Shown: positions 22,917 through 29,961 of the stretch, in pieces | How positions within the stretch are numbered: the stretch's first letter is position 1 | Layout of the letters: each line of letters opens with the position of its first letter | From: Streptomyces griseicoloratus | Lineage (GTDB): Bacteria > Actinomycetota > Actinomycetes > Streptomycetales > Streptomycetaceae | Assembly: GCF_014534645.1 (NCBI RefSeq) | Contig: NZ_JACVQF010000167.1 | Span: 1 to 40,281, forward strand | Length of the DNA: 40,281 nucleotides | Reading direction: 5' to 3' | Made by a program: the position numbers and the translations under genes | The notes under the pieces: model-generated | Seen by the model: only the letters and a program-made list of their open reading frames with translations | Databases searched by the model: none | What the model was told of the DNA's origin: nothing

Positions 22917-23771
22917 ATGGCTGACAGCGCACAGACGTTCGACCTCGACGCGTACCTCAAGCGGATCGGCTGGGAGGGGGAGCGACGCCCCGACACGGAC
23001 ACGCTGCGGGCCGTGCACCTCGCCCACCTCCGGGCCGTCCCCTTCGAGAACCTGGACCCCGTGAGCGGTACGGCACCCTCCCTCGACCTCGGCGATCTGA
23101 CGGCCAAGCTGGTCCACTCCCGGCGGGGCGGCTACTGCTACGAGCACAACACGCTGTTCGCGGCCGCGCTCCGGGCCCTCGGTTTCCGGGTGACCCTGCT
23201 GGCCGCGCGGGTCGTCGTGGGCGCCGAGCGGATCGAGGACCGGCCGCGCACCCACATGGCCCTCCTCGTCGAGGTCCCCGGCGATCCGCAGCCGTATCTG
23301 GCCGACGTCGGATTCGGCGCGATCGGCTCGCTGCTGGAGCCGGTGCCGCTGACGGCGGACACCGAGTTCCACGACGCCGGCCGGCGCCACCGGCTGGTGC
23401 ACGTGCCGCACCGGGGTCCGCTGGAGATGTGGGTGCTCCAGGCGCACCGCGGCACCGGCACCGGGGCGGGGGCCGACGCCGGCTGGGAGGCGCAGTACGC
23501 CTTCACGACGGAGCCTTTCGAGCAGCCCGACTACGAGGTCATCAACTGGCACATCGCCACCAACCCCCGCTCGCCGTTCTCCCGGCGGCCCTACGTCCAG
23601 CGGCTCCTGCCCGGCCGGCACCTGCTGCTCGACGGCAACCGGCTCACCGAGACCCGAGCCGACGGAACGGTCAACGAGCGGGAGCTGACGGGGGAGGCCG
23701 AGGCCCGCCGGGTCGTGGAGGAGGACTTCGACATCGCGGTCCCGGCCGGGCTGACGCTGCTCGACGGCTGA
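22917..23771 (+). CDS. Arylamine N-acetyltransferase
   Basis: A 284-residue enzyme of the NAT family that moves acetyl (or another acyl) from CoA to arylamines or related acceptors. The cysteine protease-like triad is Cys74 (RRGGYCYEHN), His113 (THMALL) and Asp130 (LADVGFG). The N-terminal VPFENLDPVSG is also characteristic. In actinomycetes relatives act in detoxification or in antibiotic assembly (rifamycin amide synthase); the context here has no biosynthetic cluster, so detoxification is the default. TACGGT ends six bases before ATG 22917 with no Shine-Dalgarno, suggesting a leaderless start. The 3' end overlaps the convergent HTH gene by 181 bases. Confidence 0.92.
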   Translation: MADSAQTFDLDAYLKRIGWEGERRPDTDTLRAVHLAHLRAVPFENLDPVSGTAPSLDLGDLTAKLVHSRRGGYCYEHNTLFAAALRALGFRVTLLAARVVVGAERIEDRPRTHMALLVEVPGDPQPYLADVGFGAIGSLLEPVPLTADTEFHDAGRRHRLVHVPHRGPLEMWVLQAHRGTGTGAGADAGWEAQYAFTTEPFEQPDYEVINWHIATNPRSPFSRRPYVQRLLPGRHLLLDGNRLTETRADGTVNERELTGEAEARRVVEEDFDIAVPAGLTLLDG

Positions 23772-24577
23772 GCCACGCGGCCGCCGAAGCACTCCACCGG
23801 ACCGTCGGCGGGACGGAAGCAGGCCCGGACGGCGGAGCCCGGCCGGGCCGCGGTCATGACCGTGTAGACGTACGACTCCGCGTCGACGTCGTCCGCGATC
23901 TCGGCGGCACGGGTGGGACCGCCCGCCGACACCTCGATCCGGTCGCCGACCCGCGTCCCCCACATCCGGGCCCAACTGGCCTCGCACTTGCGGCTGTAGC
24001 GCAGTTCCAGCCCGGCCCCCGTGGAGGCGCGGTAGGAGGCGAGGGTGTCGGGGCCGCCGCCGCAGAACATGTGCATCGGGTCCTGCCCCTCACAGGCCGC
24101 GCCCCGGCAGCGCGGCCCCGGAACGGACGCGGAGGCGGACGGGGACGACGCCGCCGGGCCGCCGTCCCGGTGCGGCAGCAGCAGGAGGGCCGCCGCCACC
24201 CCGCCCACGGCCACCGCGCACACGCCGGCCAGCACCGCCATGACCACGCCCCTGCCGCGGCGCGGCGCCAAGGCGGCCTCGGGCGGTGGCGGCGGTGCGT
24301 CCGCGGGAGGCGCCGCCGCCCCGCGCCCGCTCGACTCCGACTCCGCGATCTCCCACAGCGCAAGGCACCGTCCGTCCGGTTCGCGGGCGAGCCGGCACAG
24401 GTCCTGCACGGCCTGGCGCGGCGGCAGGGTCCGGCCGTTGAGATAGCGCTCCCAGGACGACTTGCTGTAGGCGGTCCGCTCCGCCAGCCCCGCCAGGCTC
24501 AGTCCCGTGCGGGTCCTCAGCTCCCGCAGCGCGGCGGTCAGCCGGGCCCGTTCCGGGGGCGTGGTCATGCCGGTCAC
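23591..24577 (-). CDS. Membrane HTH regulator with an extracellular DUF2690 domain
   Basis: A 328-residue protein. The N-terminal HTH is at about 8-75 (LTAALRELRTRTGLSLAGLA, with YSKSSWERYLNGRTLPPRQA as recognition segment). One membrane helix covers about 112-135 (VVMAVLAGVCAVAVGGVAAAL), then a DUF2690-like ectodomain with paired Cys (PRCRGAACEGQDPMHMFC, ELRYSRKCEASWARMWG, then ACFRPADGPVECF). The last 64 residues are encoded antisense to the NAT gene and are low-complexity Ser/Arg, so the natural stop may have been lost. I chose GTG 24577 because it overlaps the upstream stop as GTGA and has GGAGG nine bases before it; ATG 24568 is an alternative. Its HTH is a close paralog of the upstream gene product. 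Confidence 0.78.
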   Translation of the reverse strand: MTGMTTPPERARLTAALRELRTRTGLSLAGLAERTAYSKSSWERYLNGRTLPPRQAVQDLCRLAREPDGRCLALWEIAESESSGRGAAAPPADAPPPPPEAALAPRRGRGVVMAVLAGVCAVAVGGVAAALLLLPHRDGGPAASSPSASASVPGPRCRGAACEGQDPMHMFCGGGPDTLASYRASTGAGLELRYSRKCEASWARMWGTRVGDRIEVSAGGPTRAAEIADDVDAESYVYTVMTAARPGSAVRACFRPADGPVECFGGRVAQPSSSVSPAGTAMSKSSSTTRRASASPVSSRSLTVPSARVSVSRLPSSSRCRPGRSRWT

Positions 24578-25368
24578 CGCGGTGCCGCCTCCCGCAGCGC
24601 CTTCCAGGTGTGCGGGCCGATGATGCCGTCCACGACCAGGCCCGCCCGCTTCTGGACGCGCTTGACCGCGCGCTGCGTCAGCGGACCGTAGATCCCGTCG
24701 ACCTCCCCCGGTGAGACGCCCGCCCGGCGCAGCAGGCACTGGGCCTCGGCGACCTCCGGCCCGGCGTGGCCGTACGCCAGGACGGCGTCCTCGGTACGGC
24801 TGTTGCCCGCCTGCCAGCGGCCGTCGACCCGCTGCACCCGGCAGGTGTACGTGACCGGCGTCCGCGACGCCGACGACGTGGACGCGGACGTGGACGTGGC
24901 CGTGGACTGGACGACGTGCGTCGCCGCCGTACCGCCGCGCTCGCGGCCACCGGAGCCGTCGCCGAACCGCACGGCCAGCAGGATCGCCGAGGAGACGGCC
25001 AGCACCACGGCCACCGAGCCCGCCACGACCGCGACCCGCGGCGGACCTCCGCGCGACCGGGTCTCCTCGGGTGCCGCCCGCGTGCTCCGCGACTCGCGGG
25101 CCGCCGCCCACCGTTCCGCGGCGACCTCGTGCAGGGCCAGCAGCCGGGCCGGGTCGTCGCCGCCGATCCGGGCCATCGCCTCGACGGCCTCCCCCGGCGG
25201 CAGCGACCTGCCGCCGAGGTACCTCTCCCACGACTTCGCGCTGTACCCCGTCTTCGCGGCCAACTGCCGCAGACTCAGCCCGCTGTGGTCCTTCAGCCTG
25301 CGTAACCGCACCACCAACTGCCGGACGCGCGGATCAAGTTCGGTCGGCAGCTCTTTCCAACGCGACAT
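24574..25368 (-). CDS. Membrane HTH regulator with an extracellular peptidoglycan-binding domain
   Basis: A 264-residue protein. The HTH is at about 18-75 (QLVVRLRRLKDHSGLSLRQL, then TGYSAKSWERYLGGRSLPPG) and a membrane helix at about 115-138 (VAVVAGSVAVVLAVSSAILLA). After a Ser/Thr linker comes a C-terminal peptidoglycan_binding_1 domain (AEAQCLLRRAGVSPGEVDGIYGPLTQ, then VDGIIGPHTWKALREA). The domain order suggests direct coupling of cell wall status to transcription, which is inference. ATG 25368 gives the conserved start with GGGGG a few bases upstream. It overlaps the DUF2690 gene by four bases (GTGA) as first gene of a two-gene operon, and is divergent from a secreted protein with the same domain family. 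Confidence 0.85.
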   Translation of the reverse strand: MSRWKELPTELDPRVRQLVVRLRRLKDHSGLSLRQLAAKTGYSAKSWERYLGGRSLPPGEAVEAMARIGGDDPARLLALHEVAAERWAAARESRSTRAAPEETRSRGGPPRVAVVAGSVAVVLAVSSAILLAVRFGDGSGGRERGGTAATHVVQSTATSTSASTSSASRTPVTYTCRVQRVDGRWQAGNSRTEDAVLAYGHAGPEVAEAQCLLRRAGVSPGEVDGIYGPLTQRAVKRVQKRAGLVVDGIIGPHTWKALREAAPR

Positions 25369-25666
25369 GTTCCCCCACTCGCGTTCGGGTTCGCCGGTCC
25401 GGGTCCTCCCGCGGCATTCTGCACCAGCGGTCACGGCTCGGACCGGGCCGCGGTTCCCGAACCCGTACGGAATCGGCCAGATCGCCCGCCGCGGCCGTCC
25501 CCCCGCACCGACTCACCGGCCGACGTCCCCGCAGGTCAGCGCGTGGGACGTCCCGCGAGTACGTCACTTCGGCGGCAACCGTGGCGACCCCGGTCCCCGG
25601 CCCCGCAGTCTCGTTGCCGTGCCGGCCGGTGCGGTCGGCCCACCCGGACATCGGAGGGGAAACAGC
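25369..25666. promoter_or_regulatory. Divergent promoter region of the HTH-wall-domain operon and the secreted wall-binding gene
   Basis: A 298-base GC-rich stretch holding no convincing gene. A perfect 10-bp palindrome, GGGACGTCCC, lies at 25545-25554. I cannot assign promoter hexamers. Because the genes on both sides carry peptidoglycan-binding domains, a shared operator here is a natural place to look. Confidence 0.35.
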
Positions 25667-26119
25667 ATGCGAGCACTCACCAGGGCACTCGTCAGTGTCA
25701 CCGCCGCCGTCGGGATCGCCGCCGGAACCGTGGCGACCGCGGGCACCGCCTTCGCGGCACCGGACACGAAGCCGGCGGCGAGCGCCGAGGCCGCCCCGCT
25801 CGCCGTGGTCAACCTCGGCCTGAACTCCACCCAGGCCAAGGGCGTCCAGCAGTGGCTGAGGGCGAACTGGGACTACAACGGCGCGATCGACGGCCAGCTC
25901 GGCACCAACAGCTGGAAGGCCTTCCAGCGCCACCTCAAGGCGTACCACGGCTACAAGGGGGCGATCGACGGCGTCGTCGGCAGCGGCACGGTCAAGGCGC
26001 TGCAGCGCTTCCTGAAGAACAACGGCTGGGGCTACGACGGCGCCATCGACGGAATCGCCGGGACGAAGACGAAGGCGGCCTTCAAGACGTTCGCCAACTG
26101 GTGCGTGAACACGTACTAG
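25667..26119 (+). CDS. Secreted peptidoglycan-binding protein with three repeats
   Basis: A 150-residue secreted protein. The signal peptide is MRALTRALVSVTAAVGIAAG followed by TVATAGTAFA with cleavage before APDTK. The mature part is built from three short repeats whose cores read YNGAIDGQLG (about 70), YKGAIDGVVG (about 96) and YDGAIDGIAG (about 123), each followed by a helix such as TNSWKAFQRHLK. This is the peptidoglycan_binding_1 pattern. No catalytic domain is present, so it may coat or protect the wall, or be a free ligand-binding partner. GGAGGGG lies about ten bases before ATG 25667. It is divergent from an HTH-membrane regulator carrying the same domain type. Confidence 0.88.
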   Translation: MRALTRALVSVTAAVGIAAGTVATAGTAFAAPDTKPAASAEAAPLAVVNLGLNSTQAKGVQQWLRANWDYNGAIDGQLGTNSWKAFQRHLKAYHGYKGAIDGVVGSGTVKALQRFLKNNGWGYDGAIDGIAGTKTKAAFKTFANWCVNTY

Positions 26120-26130
26120 GGCGAACACAC

Positions 26131-26169
26131 CGCGGCCCGTCCTCCCGACGGGGGAGAGGACGGGCCGCG
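26131..26169. terminator. Bidirectional terminator between the wall-binding gene and argS
   Basis: CGCGGCCCGTCCTC (26131-26144) pairs perfectly with GAGGACGGGCCGCG (26156-26169). The 11-base loop can extend pairing by CCC/GGG. It sits between convergent genes. Confidence 0.85.
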
Positions 26170-26187
26170 TACGTCCGCGCCGGGCGG

Positions 26188-27951
26188 TCAGAGCCGCTCG
26201 GGCGTCCGGATGCCCAGCAGGGCCATGCCCTGGTGGAGGGTGCGGGCCGTGACGTCGCACAGGAACAGGCGGTTCTCCACCTGCTCCGGCGTCTCGGCCT
26301 TCAGCACCGGACACTTGTCGTAGAAGGACGTGTACAGGGACGCCAACTGGTACAGGTACGCCGCCAGCTTGTGCGGAGCGTGCTCCGCCGCCGCCTCCGC
26401 CACCGTCTCCGCGAAGGCGTCGATGTGCAGGCCGAGCGAGCGCTCCGCGTCCGTCAGCGCCAGCTCGGGGCGGGCGGACGGGCGCACGTCGCCCGCCTTG
26501 CGCAGGATGGACTGGATACGGGCGTACGCGTACTGGAGGTAGACGGACGTGTCGCCGTTCAGCGAGACCATCTGGTCCAGGTCGAACTTGTAGTCCCGGT
26601 TCGCCGACGTCGACAGGTCCGCGTACTTCACCGCGCCGATGCCCACCTGGGCGCCGCGCTCGGCGATCTCCTCCTCGGACAGGTCCTGGGCCTTCTCCCG
26701 CACGACCGCCGACGCGCGGTCGATCGCCTCGTCGAGGAGGTCGACCAGGCGGACCGTCTCGCCCTCACGGGTCTTGAACGGCTTGCCGTCCTTGCCGAGG
26801 ACCGTGCCGAAGGCGAGCTGGACGGCGTGGACGTCGTCGTTCAGCCAGCCGGCCCGGCGCGCGGTCTCGAAGACCATCTTGAAGTGCAGGGACTGACGGG
26901 CGTCGACCACGTACAGCAGCGTGTTCGCCTTGAGGTTGAACACCCGGTCGCGGATCGCCGACAGGTCGGTCGCCGCGTAGCCGTAGCCGCCGTCCGACTT
27001 CTGCACGATCAGCGGGACCGGCTTGCCGTCCGGGCCCTTGATGTCGTCGAAGAACACGCACAGCGCACCCTCGGACCGCACCGCCACGCCCGACTCCTCC
27101 AGGAGGCGGCAGGTCTCGGCCAGCATGTCGTTGTACCCGGACTCGCCGACGATGTCGGGGTCGCGGACCTCCATGTCCAGCTTCTCGAAGACGGAGAAGA
27201 AGTAGATCTTCGACTCGTCGACGAACTTCTGCCACATGGCCAGCGTGTGCGGGTCCCCGGCCTGGAGGTCGACCACCCGGCGCCGGGCGCGGGTCTTGAA
27301 CTCCTCGTCCGAGTCGAACTTCTTCCGCGCGGCCTTGTAGAGGCGGTCGAGATTCGACATCGCCTCCTCGCCGGTCACCTCGGCGGCCTTGTGGTCCAGC
27401 TCGTGCGGGTGCTCGTCCAGGTACTGGATGAGCATGCCGAACTGGGTGCCCCAGTCGCCGATGTGGTGCCGCCGCACCACCGTCTCGCCGGTGAACTCCA
27501 GGATCTGGCGGACCGAGTCGCCGATCACCGCGGAGCGCAGGTGGCCGACGTGCATCTCCTTCGCCACGTTCGGCTGGGCGTAGTCGATGACCGTCGTGCC
27601 CGGGTGCTCCGCGCGCGGCACACCGAGGCGGCCCTCGGAGTCGGCCGCGCGCGCCGCGAGGTTCTCGGTGATCGCCCGGTCGGTGATCGTGACGTTGAGG
27701 AAGCCGGGGCCCGAGACCTCGATCTCCTCGATCACGTCACCGGTGACGACCTGGGAGACGACCTGCGCGGCCAGCTCCCGCGGGTTCGCCTTGGCCTTCT
27801 TCGCCAGGGCCAGGATCCCGTTGGCCTGGTAGTCGGCCCGGTCGCTTCGTCGCAGCAGCGGGTCCGCGGCACCGGCCTCCGGCAGAGCTGCCGTGAGGGC
27901 CGCCGCGAGGCGCTGGTGGACGGAGGCGGTGAGGGACGTGACCGAGGCCAT
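26188..27951 (-). CDS. argS: Arginyl-tRNA synthetase
   Basis: A 587-residue class I aminoacyl-tRNA synthetase. Visible features are the N-terminal add-1 domain, the HIGH-type motif in [21 protein letters not shown] (near residue 125), the KMSKS region in the degenerate form [21 protein letters not shown] (near residue 395), and the C-terminal DALR anticodon-binding helices ([12 protein letters not shown] onward) ending [14 protein letters not shown] 27951 ([15 protein letters not shown]) is the usual start, with GGAGAA upstream. In S. coelicolor argS and lysS are adjacent; here a TnpB-related gene lies between them. It is divergently oriented from that gene. Confidence 0.96.
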   Translation of the reverse strand: MASVTSLTASVHQRLAAALTAALPEAGAADPLLRRSDRADYQANGILALAKKAKANPRELAAQVVSQVVTGDVIEEIEVSGPGFLNVTITDRAITENLAARAADSEGRLGVPRAEHPGTTVIDYAQPNVAKEMHVGHLRSAVIGDSVRQILEFTGETVVRRHHIGDWGTQFGMLIQYLDEHPHELDHKAAEVTGEEAMSNLDRLYKAARKKFDSDEEFKTRARRRVVDLQAGDPHTLAMWQKFVDESKIYFFSVFEKLDMEVRDPDIVGESGYNDMLAETCRLLEESGVAVRSEGALCVFFDDIKGPDGKPVPLIVQKSDGGYGYAATDLSAIRDRVFNLKANTLLYVVDARQSLHFKMVFETARRAGWLNDDVHAVQLAFGTVLGKDGKPFKTREGETVRLVDLLDEAIDRASAVVREKAQDLSEEEIAERGAQVGIGAVKYADLSTSANRDYKFDLDQMVSLNGDTSVYLQYAYARIQSILRKAGDVRPSARPELALTDAERSLGLHIDAFAETVAEAAAEHAPHKLAAYLYQLASLYTSFYDKCPVLKAETPEQVENRLFLCDVTARTLHQGMALLGIRTPERL

Positions 27952-28178
27952 AAGTAGGGGTGCCGTTCTCCTCGTGGGGATGGATAGACCCGACCAGTAT
28001 CCCATGGGGGCAGGGGCTGCTGGCCTGGCCGACTGTGAGTGCTTCTGCCACATGCGAGTGAGTGCCCGCGGCGGCAGCCAAGGGTTGTGTGCCGCTCATC
28101 CGGAGAGGAATGAGAGTTCGTCTGTCGAAGATGTGACCTTTGCGGGCGGTGTTCGTTGAGGGTGTTGAGAGGGGCTTC

Positions 28179-28218
28179 GGGTGGGTTGCGGGGGCCGAGA
28201 GGGGGTTTGGGGTGGGGG
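28179..28218 (+). promoter_or_regulatory. G-run block (G-quadruplex motif) over the TnpB-like start
   Basis: Six runs of three to five G are separated by one to six bases on the plus strand, ending at the proposed start codon. The block covers the Shine-Dalgarno position. The surrounding 28142-28225 is strongly poor in C. It satisfies the usual G-quadruplex pattern in DNA or mRNA. Confidence 0.6.
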
Positions 28219-29804
28219 ATGTCCTGTGGAAGCTCGCGGCACCGTTCGTCGTGCCCGGCCCCTGCGGCGTTGCGGTCCGTACCCGGCTCAAGCACCTCAC
28301 CCATGGCGATGAGGAAGTGCTGCGTACGGTGGGCGCGCATCTGGGGACGCTGGCCTCCCGAGACCTGAAGACACGCTGCCGTGACGGCATGGGACATGAC
28401 GCCGAGGCGTGGGCCGCGCGCAAGCGAGCGCTGACGCCGCAGTCGTCCGCCCGCTGGGCGAGCGCGATAACGAAGGCCACGCATGATCAGTGGGGACTGG
28501 CGCGCCGCTGCCAGCTCGCCCACGTCCAGTCCCTCGAGGCCGCTGTACGTACCATCCGGCACCGGCTTTCGCTGCCGGTGGGTGAGAAGGGCAGTAAGCG
28601 GGCTCCGGGTGGCTACCGCAGCAGGCAGGAGTGGCATGCCAAGGCACGCCGCCTGCGCGTCCTGGAGGACCGGCTGGAACGGGAGCGCGCCGATCGGAGG
28701 ACGGGGACCGTGCATGTGGTGCGGGGCGGCAATCGCCTCGCCCGTGTCAGGCACCACCTGTCCGACGCGCAGCTCACCGAGGCCGAGTGGCAGCAGCGGT
28801 GGGAGGCGGCACGCTGGTTTCTCCAGGCGGACGGGGAGTCCGGGAAGCGGTTCGGGAACGAGACCATCCGTATCGGCCCGGACGGCGAGGTGAGTATCAG
28901 GCTCCCGGCCCCGTTGGCCGGGCTGGCCAACGCGCCACACGGCCGGTACATCCTCGCCGGCCGGATCGGCTTCGCCCACCGTGGGCAGGAATGGGCCGAC
29001 CGCGTGGCCGCCAACCGTGCCGTCGCCTACCGCATCCACTACGACGTCACTCGTGGACGCTGGTACCTCACCGCCTCCTGGCAGATCCCCGTCACCCGGA
29101 CGATCCCGCTGGCTGCGGCCTTGGCCGACGGAGTGATCAGCGTAGACATGAACGCTGATCACCTCGCCGCGTGGCGTCTCGACACCCACGGCAACCCCGT
29201 CGGCAACCCGCACCGCTTCTTCTATGACCTGACCGGATCAGCCGATCACCGTGATGCCCAGCTCCGGCACGCCCTGACGCGGCTGCTGCACTGGGTCCGG
29301 ACGTGCGGCGTGAAGGCCATCGCCGTCGAGGACCTTGACTTCACCACGAAGAAGAGCCGCGAGAAGCACGGCAGGCGCAAGCGTTTCCGGCAGCTGATTT
29401 CCGGCATGCCCACCGGCAGGCTCCGCGCCCGCCTCACCTCCATGGCCGACGCCACCGGCATCGCCGTCATCGCCGTCGACCCCGCCTACACCTCTCAATG
29501 GGGCGCCCAGCACTGGCAGAAGCCCCTCACCAGTAACAACCGCAAGGTCAGCCGCCACGATGCTGCCGCCGTGGCGATCGGAAGGCGCGCCCAGGGGTAT
29601 CCGGTCCGGCGACGGACGGCACCGCCCCGCATCCACCAGAGCGATGGGTGTGGGCATCGGACCGTCCAGGCCGGGCCGGGCGCCCCGGGCCGTGAGGGAA
29701 CCCGTCCCCGCATGCCCGGATCACGGACACGATCCGTGCCGCCGGACCGCGGAGCGAAAGCGGGCAACCAGGGCATCCAAAACCGTTCGGGATGTCCCCA
29801 GTGA
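28212..29804 (+). CDS. TnpB-related RuvC-fold protein (IS200/IS605-type accessory nuclease family)
   Basis: A 530-residue protein of the TnpB-related family annotated as transposase in Streptomyces. RuvC-like motifs are ISVDMNADHLAAW (Asp312), IAVEDLDFTTKKS (Glu373) and VSRHDAAAVAIGRRA (His449-Asp450). The N-terminal half has Arg/Lys-rich helices and a beta part (GRYILAGRIGFAH). The usual CxxC zinc ribbon between motifs II and III is absent. TnpB proteins are RNA-guided nucleases; whether this branch cuts DNA is unknown. No tnpA lies nearby. The start is uncertain: GTG 28212 with GGGGG six bases before it is preferred over TTG 28140 and GTG 28149. The C-terminal 70 residues are low-complexity. 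It lies between argS and lysS. Confidence 0.8.
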   Translation: MGDVLWKLAAPFVVPGPCGVAVRTRLKHLTHGDEEVLRTVGAHLGTLASRDLKTRCRDGMGHDAEAWAARKRALTPQSSARWASAITKATHDQWGLARRCQLAHVQSLEAAVRTIRHRLSLPVGEKGSKRAPGGYRSRQEWHAKARRLRVLEDRLERERADRRTGTVHVVRGGNRLARVRHHLSDAQLTEAEWQQRWEAARWFLQADGESGKRFGNETIRIGPDGEVSIRLPAPLAGLANAPHGRYILAGRIGFAHRGQEWADRVAANRAVAYRIHYDVTRGRWYLTASWQIPVTRTIPLAAALADGVISVDMNADHLAAWRLDTHGNPVGNPHRFFYDLTGSADHRDAQLRHALTRLLHWVRTCGVKAIAVEDLDFTTKKSREKHGRRKRFRQLISGMPTGRLRARLTSMADATGIAVIAVDPAYTSQWGAQHWQKPLTSNNRKVSRHDAAAVAIGRRAQGYPVRRRTAPPRIHQSDGCGHRTVQAGPGAPGREGTRPRMPGSRTRSVPPDRGAKAGNQGIQNRSGCPQ

Positions 29805-29843
29805 CGAGGTAGGGGTCGAGCCAGGACCCACTACTGGTCACTG
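29799..29843 (+). ncRNA. Strong structured element at the TnpB-like stop codon (candidate omega-RNA end or element terminus)
   Basis: A long hairpin: CAGTGAC (29799-29805) pairs with GTCACTG (29837-29843), GTAG (29809-29812) with CTAC (29831-29834), and GGGTC (29813-29817) with GACCC (29825-29829), with loop GAGCCAG. That is 16 pairs with one bulge and one small internal loop. It contains the stop codon (29802-29804). In TnpB systems the guide RNA is made from the 3' end of the gene and ends at the element's right border, so this is where such an RNA would lie. A terminator is the simpler alternative, although there is no T run. Confidence 0.5.
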
Positions 29844-29961
29844 ATGAGGAGCGGTAAAGCGGTTTTCCCGGGCGCGAGGCGGTCTGGGAGAATGGAGCGG
29901 TCAGCCGTGCGACCGTAGCGGCTGCTTCAGGAGCATCTTTCCGGAACTTCAGGAAGAGGAC

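Noticed and set aside
27893-28159. Plus-strand open frame of 88 codons overlapping the argS start
   Set aside because: Mostly antisense to argS and its promoter, with no Shine-Dalgarno or recognisable protein.
28140-28211. Extension of the TnpB-like protein upstream to TTG 28140 or GTG 28149
   Set aside because: The extra residues come from the G-run block, look unlike protein-coding sequence and lack a Shine-Dalgarno.
29813-29857. Short frame reading GSSQDPLLVTDEER then stop, after the TnpB-like gene
   Set aside because: It might be a frameshifted remnant of the protein C-terminus, but a TAG lies just before it in frame and the region is better explained by the hairpin.
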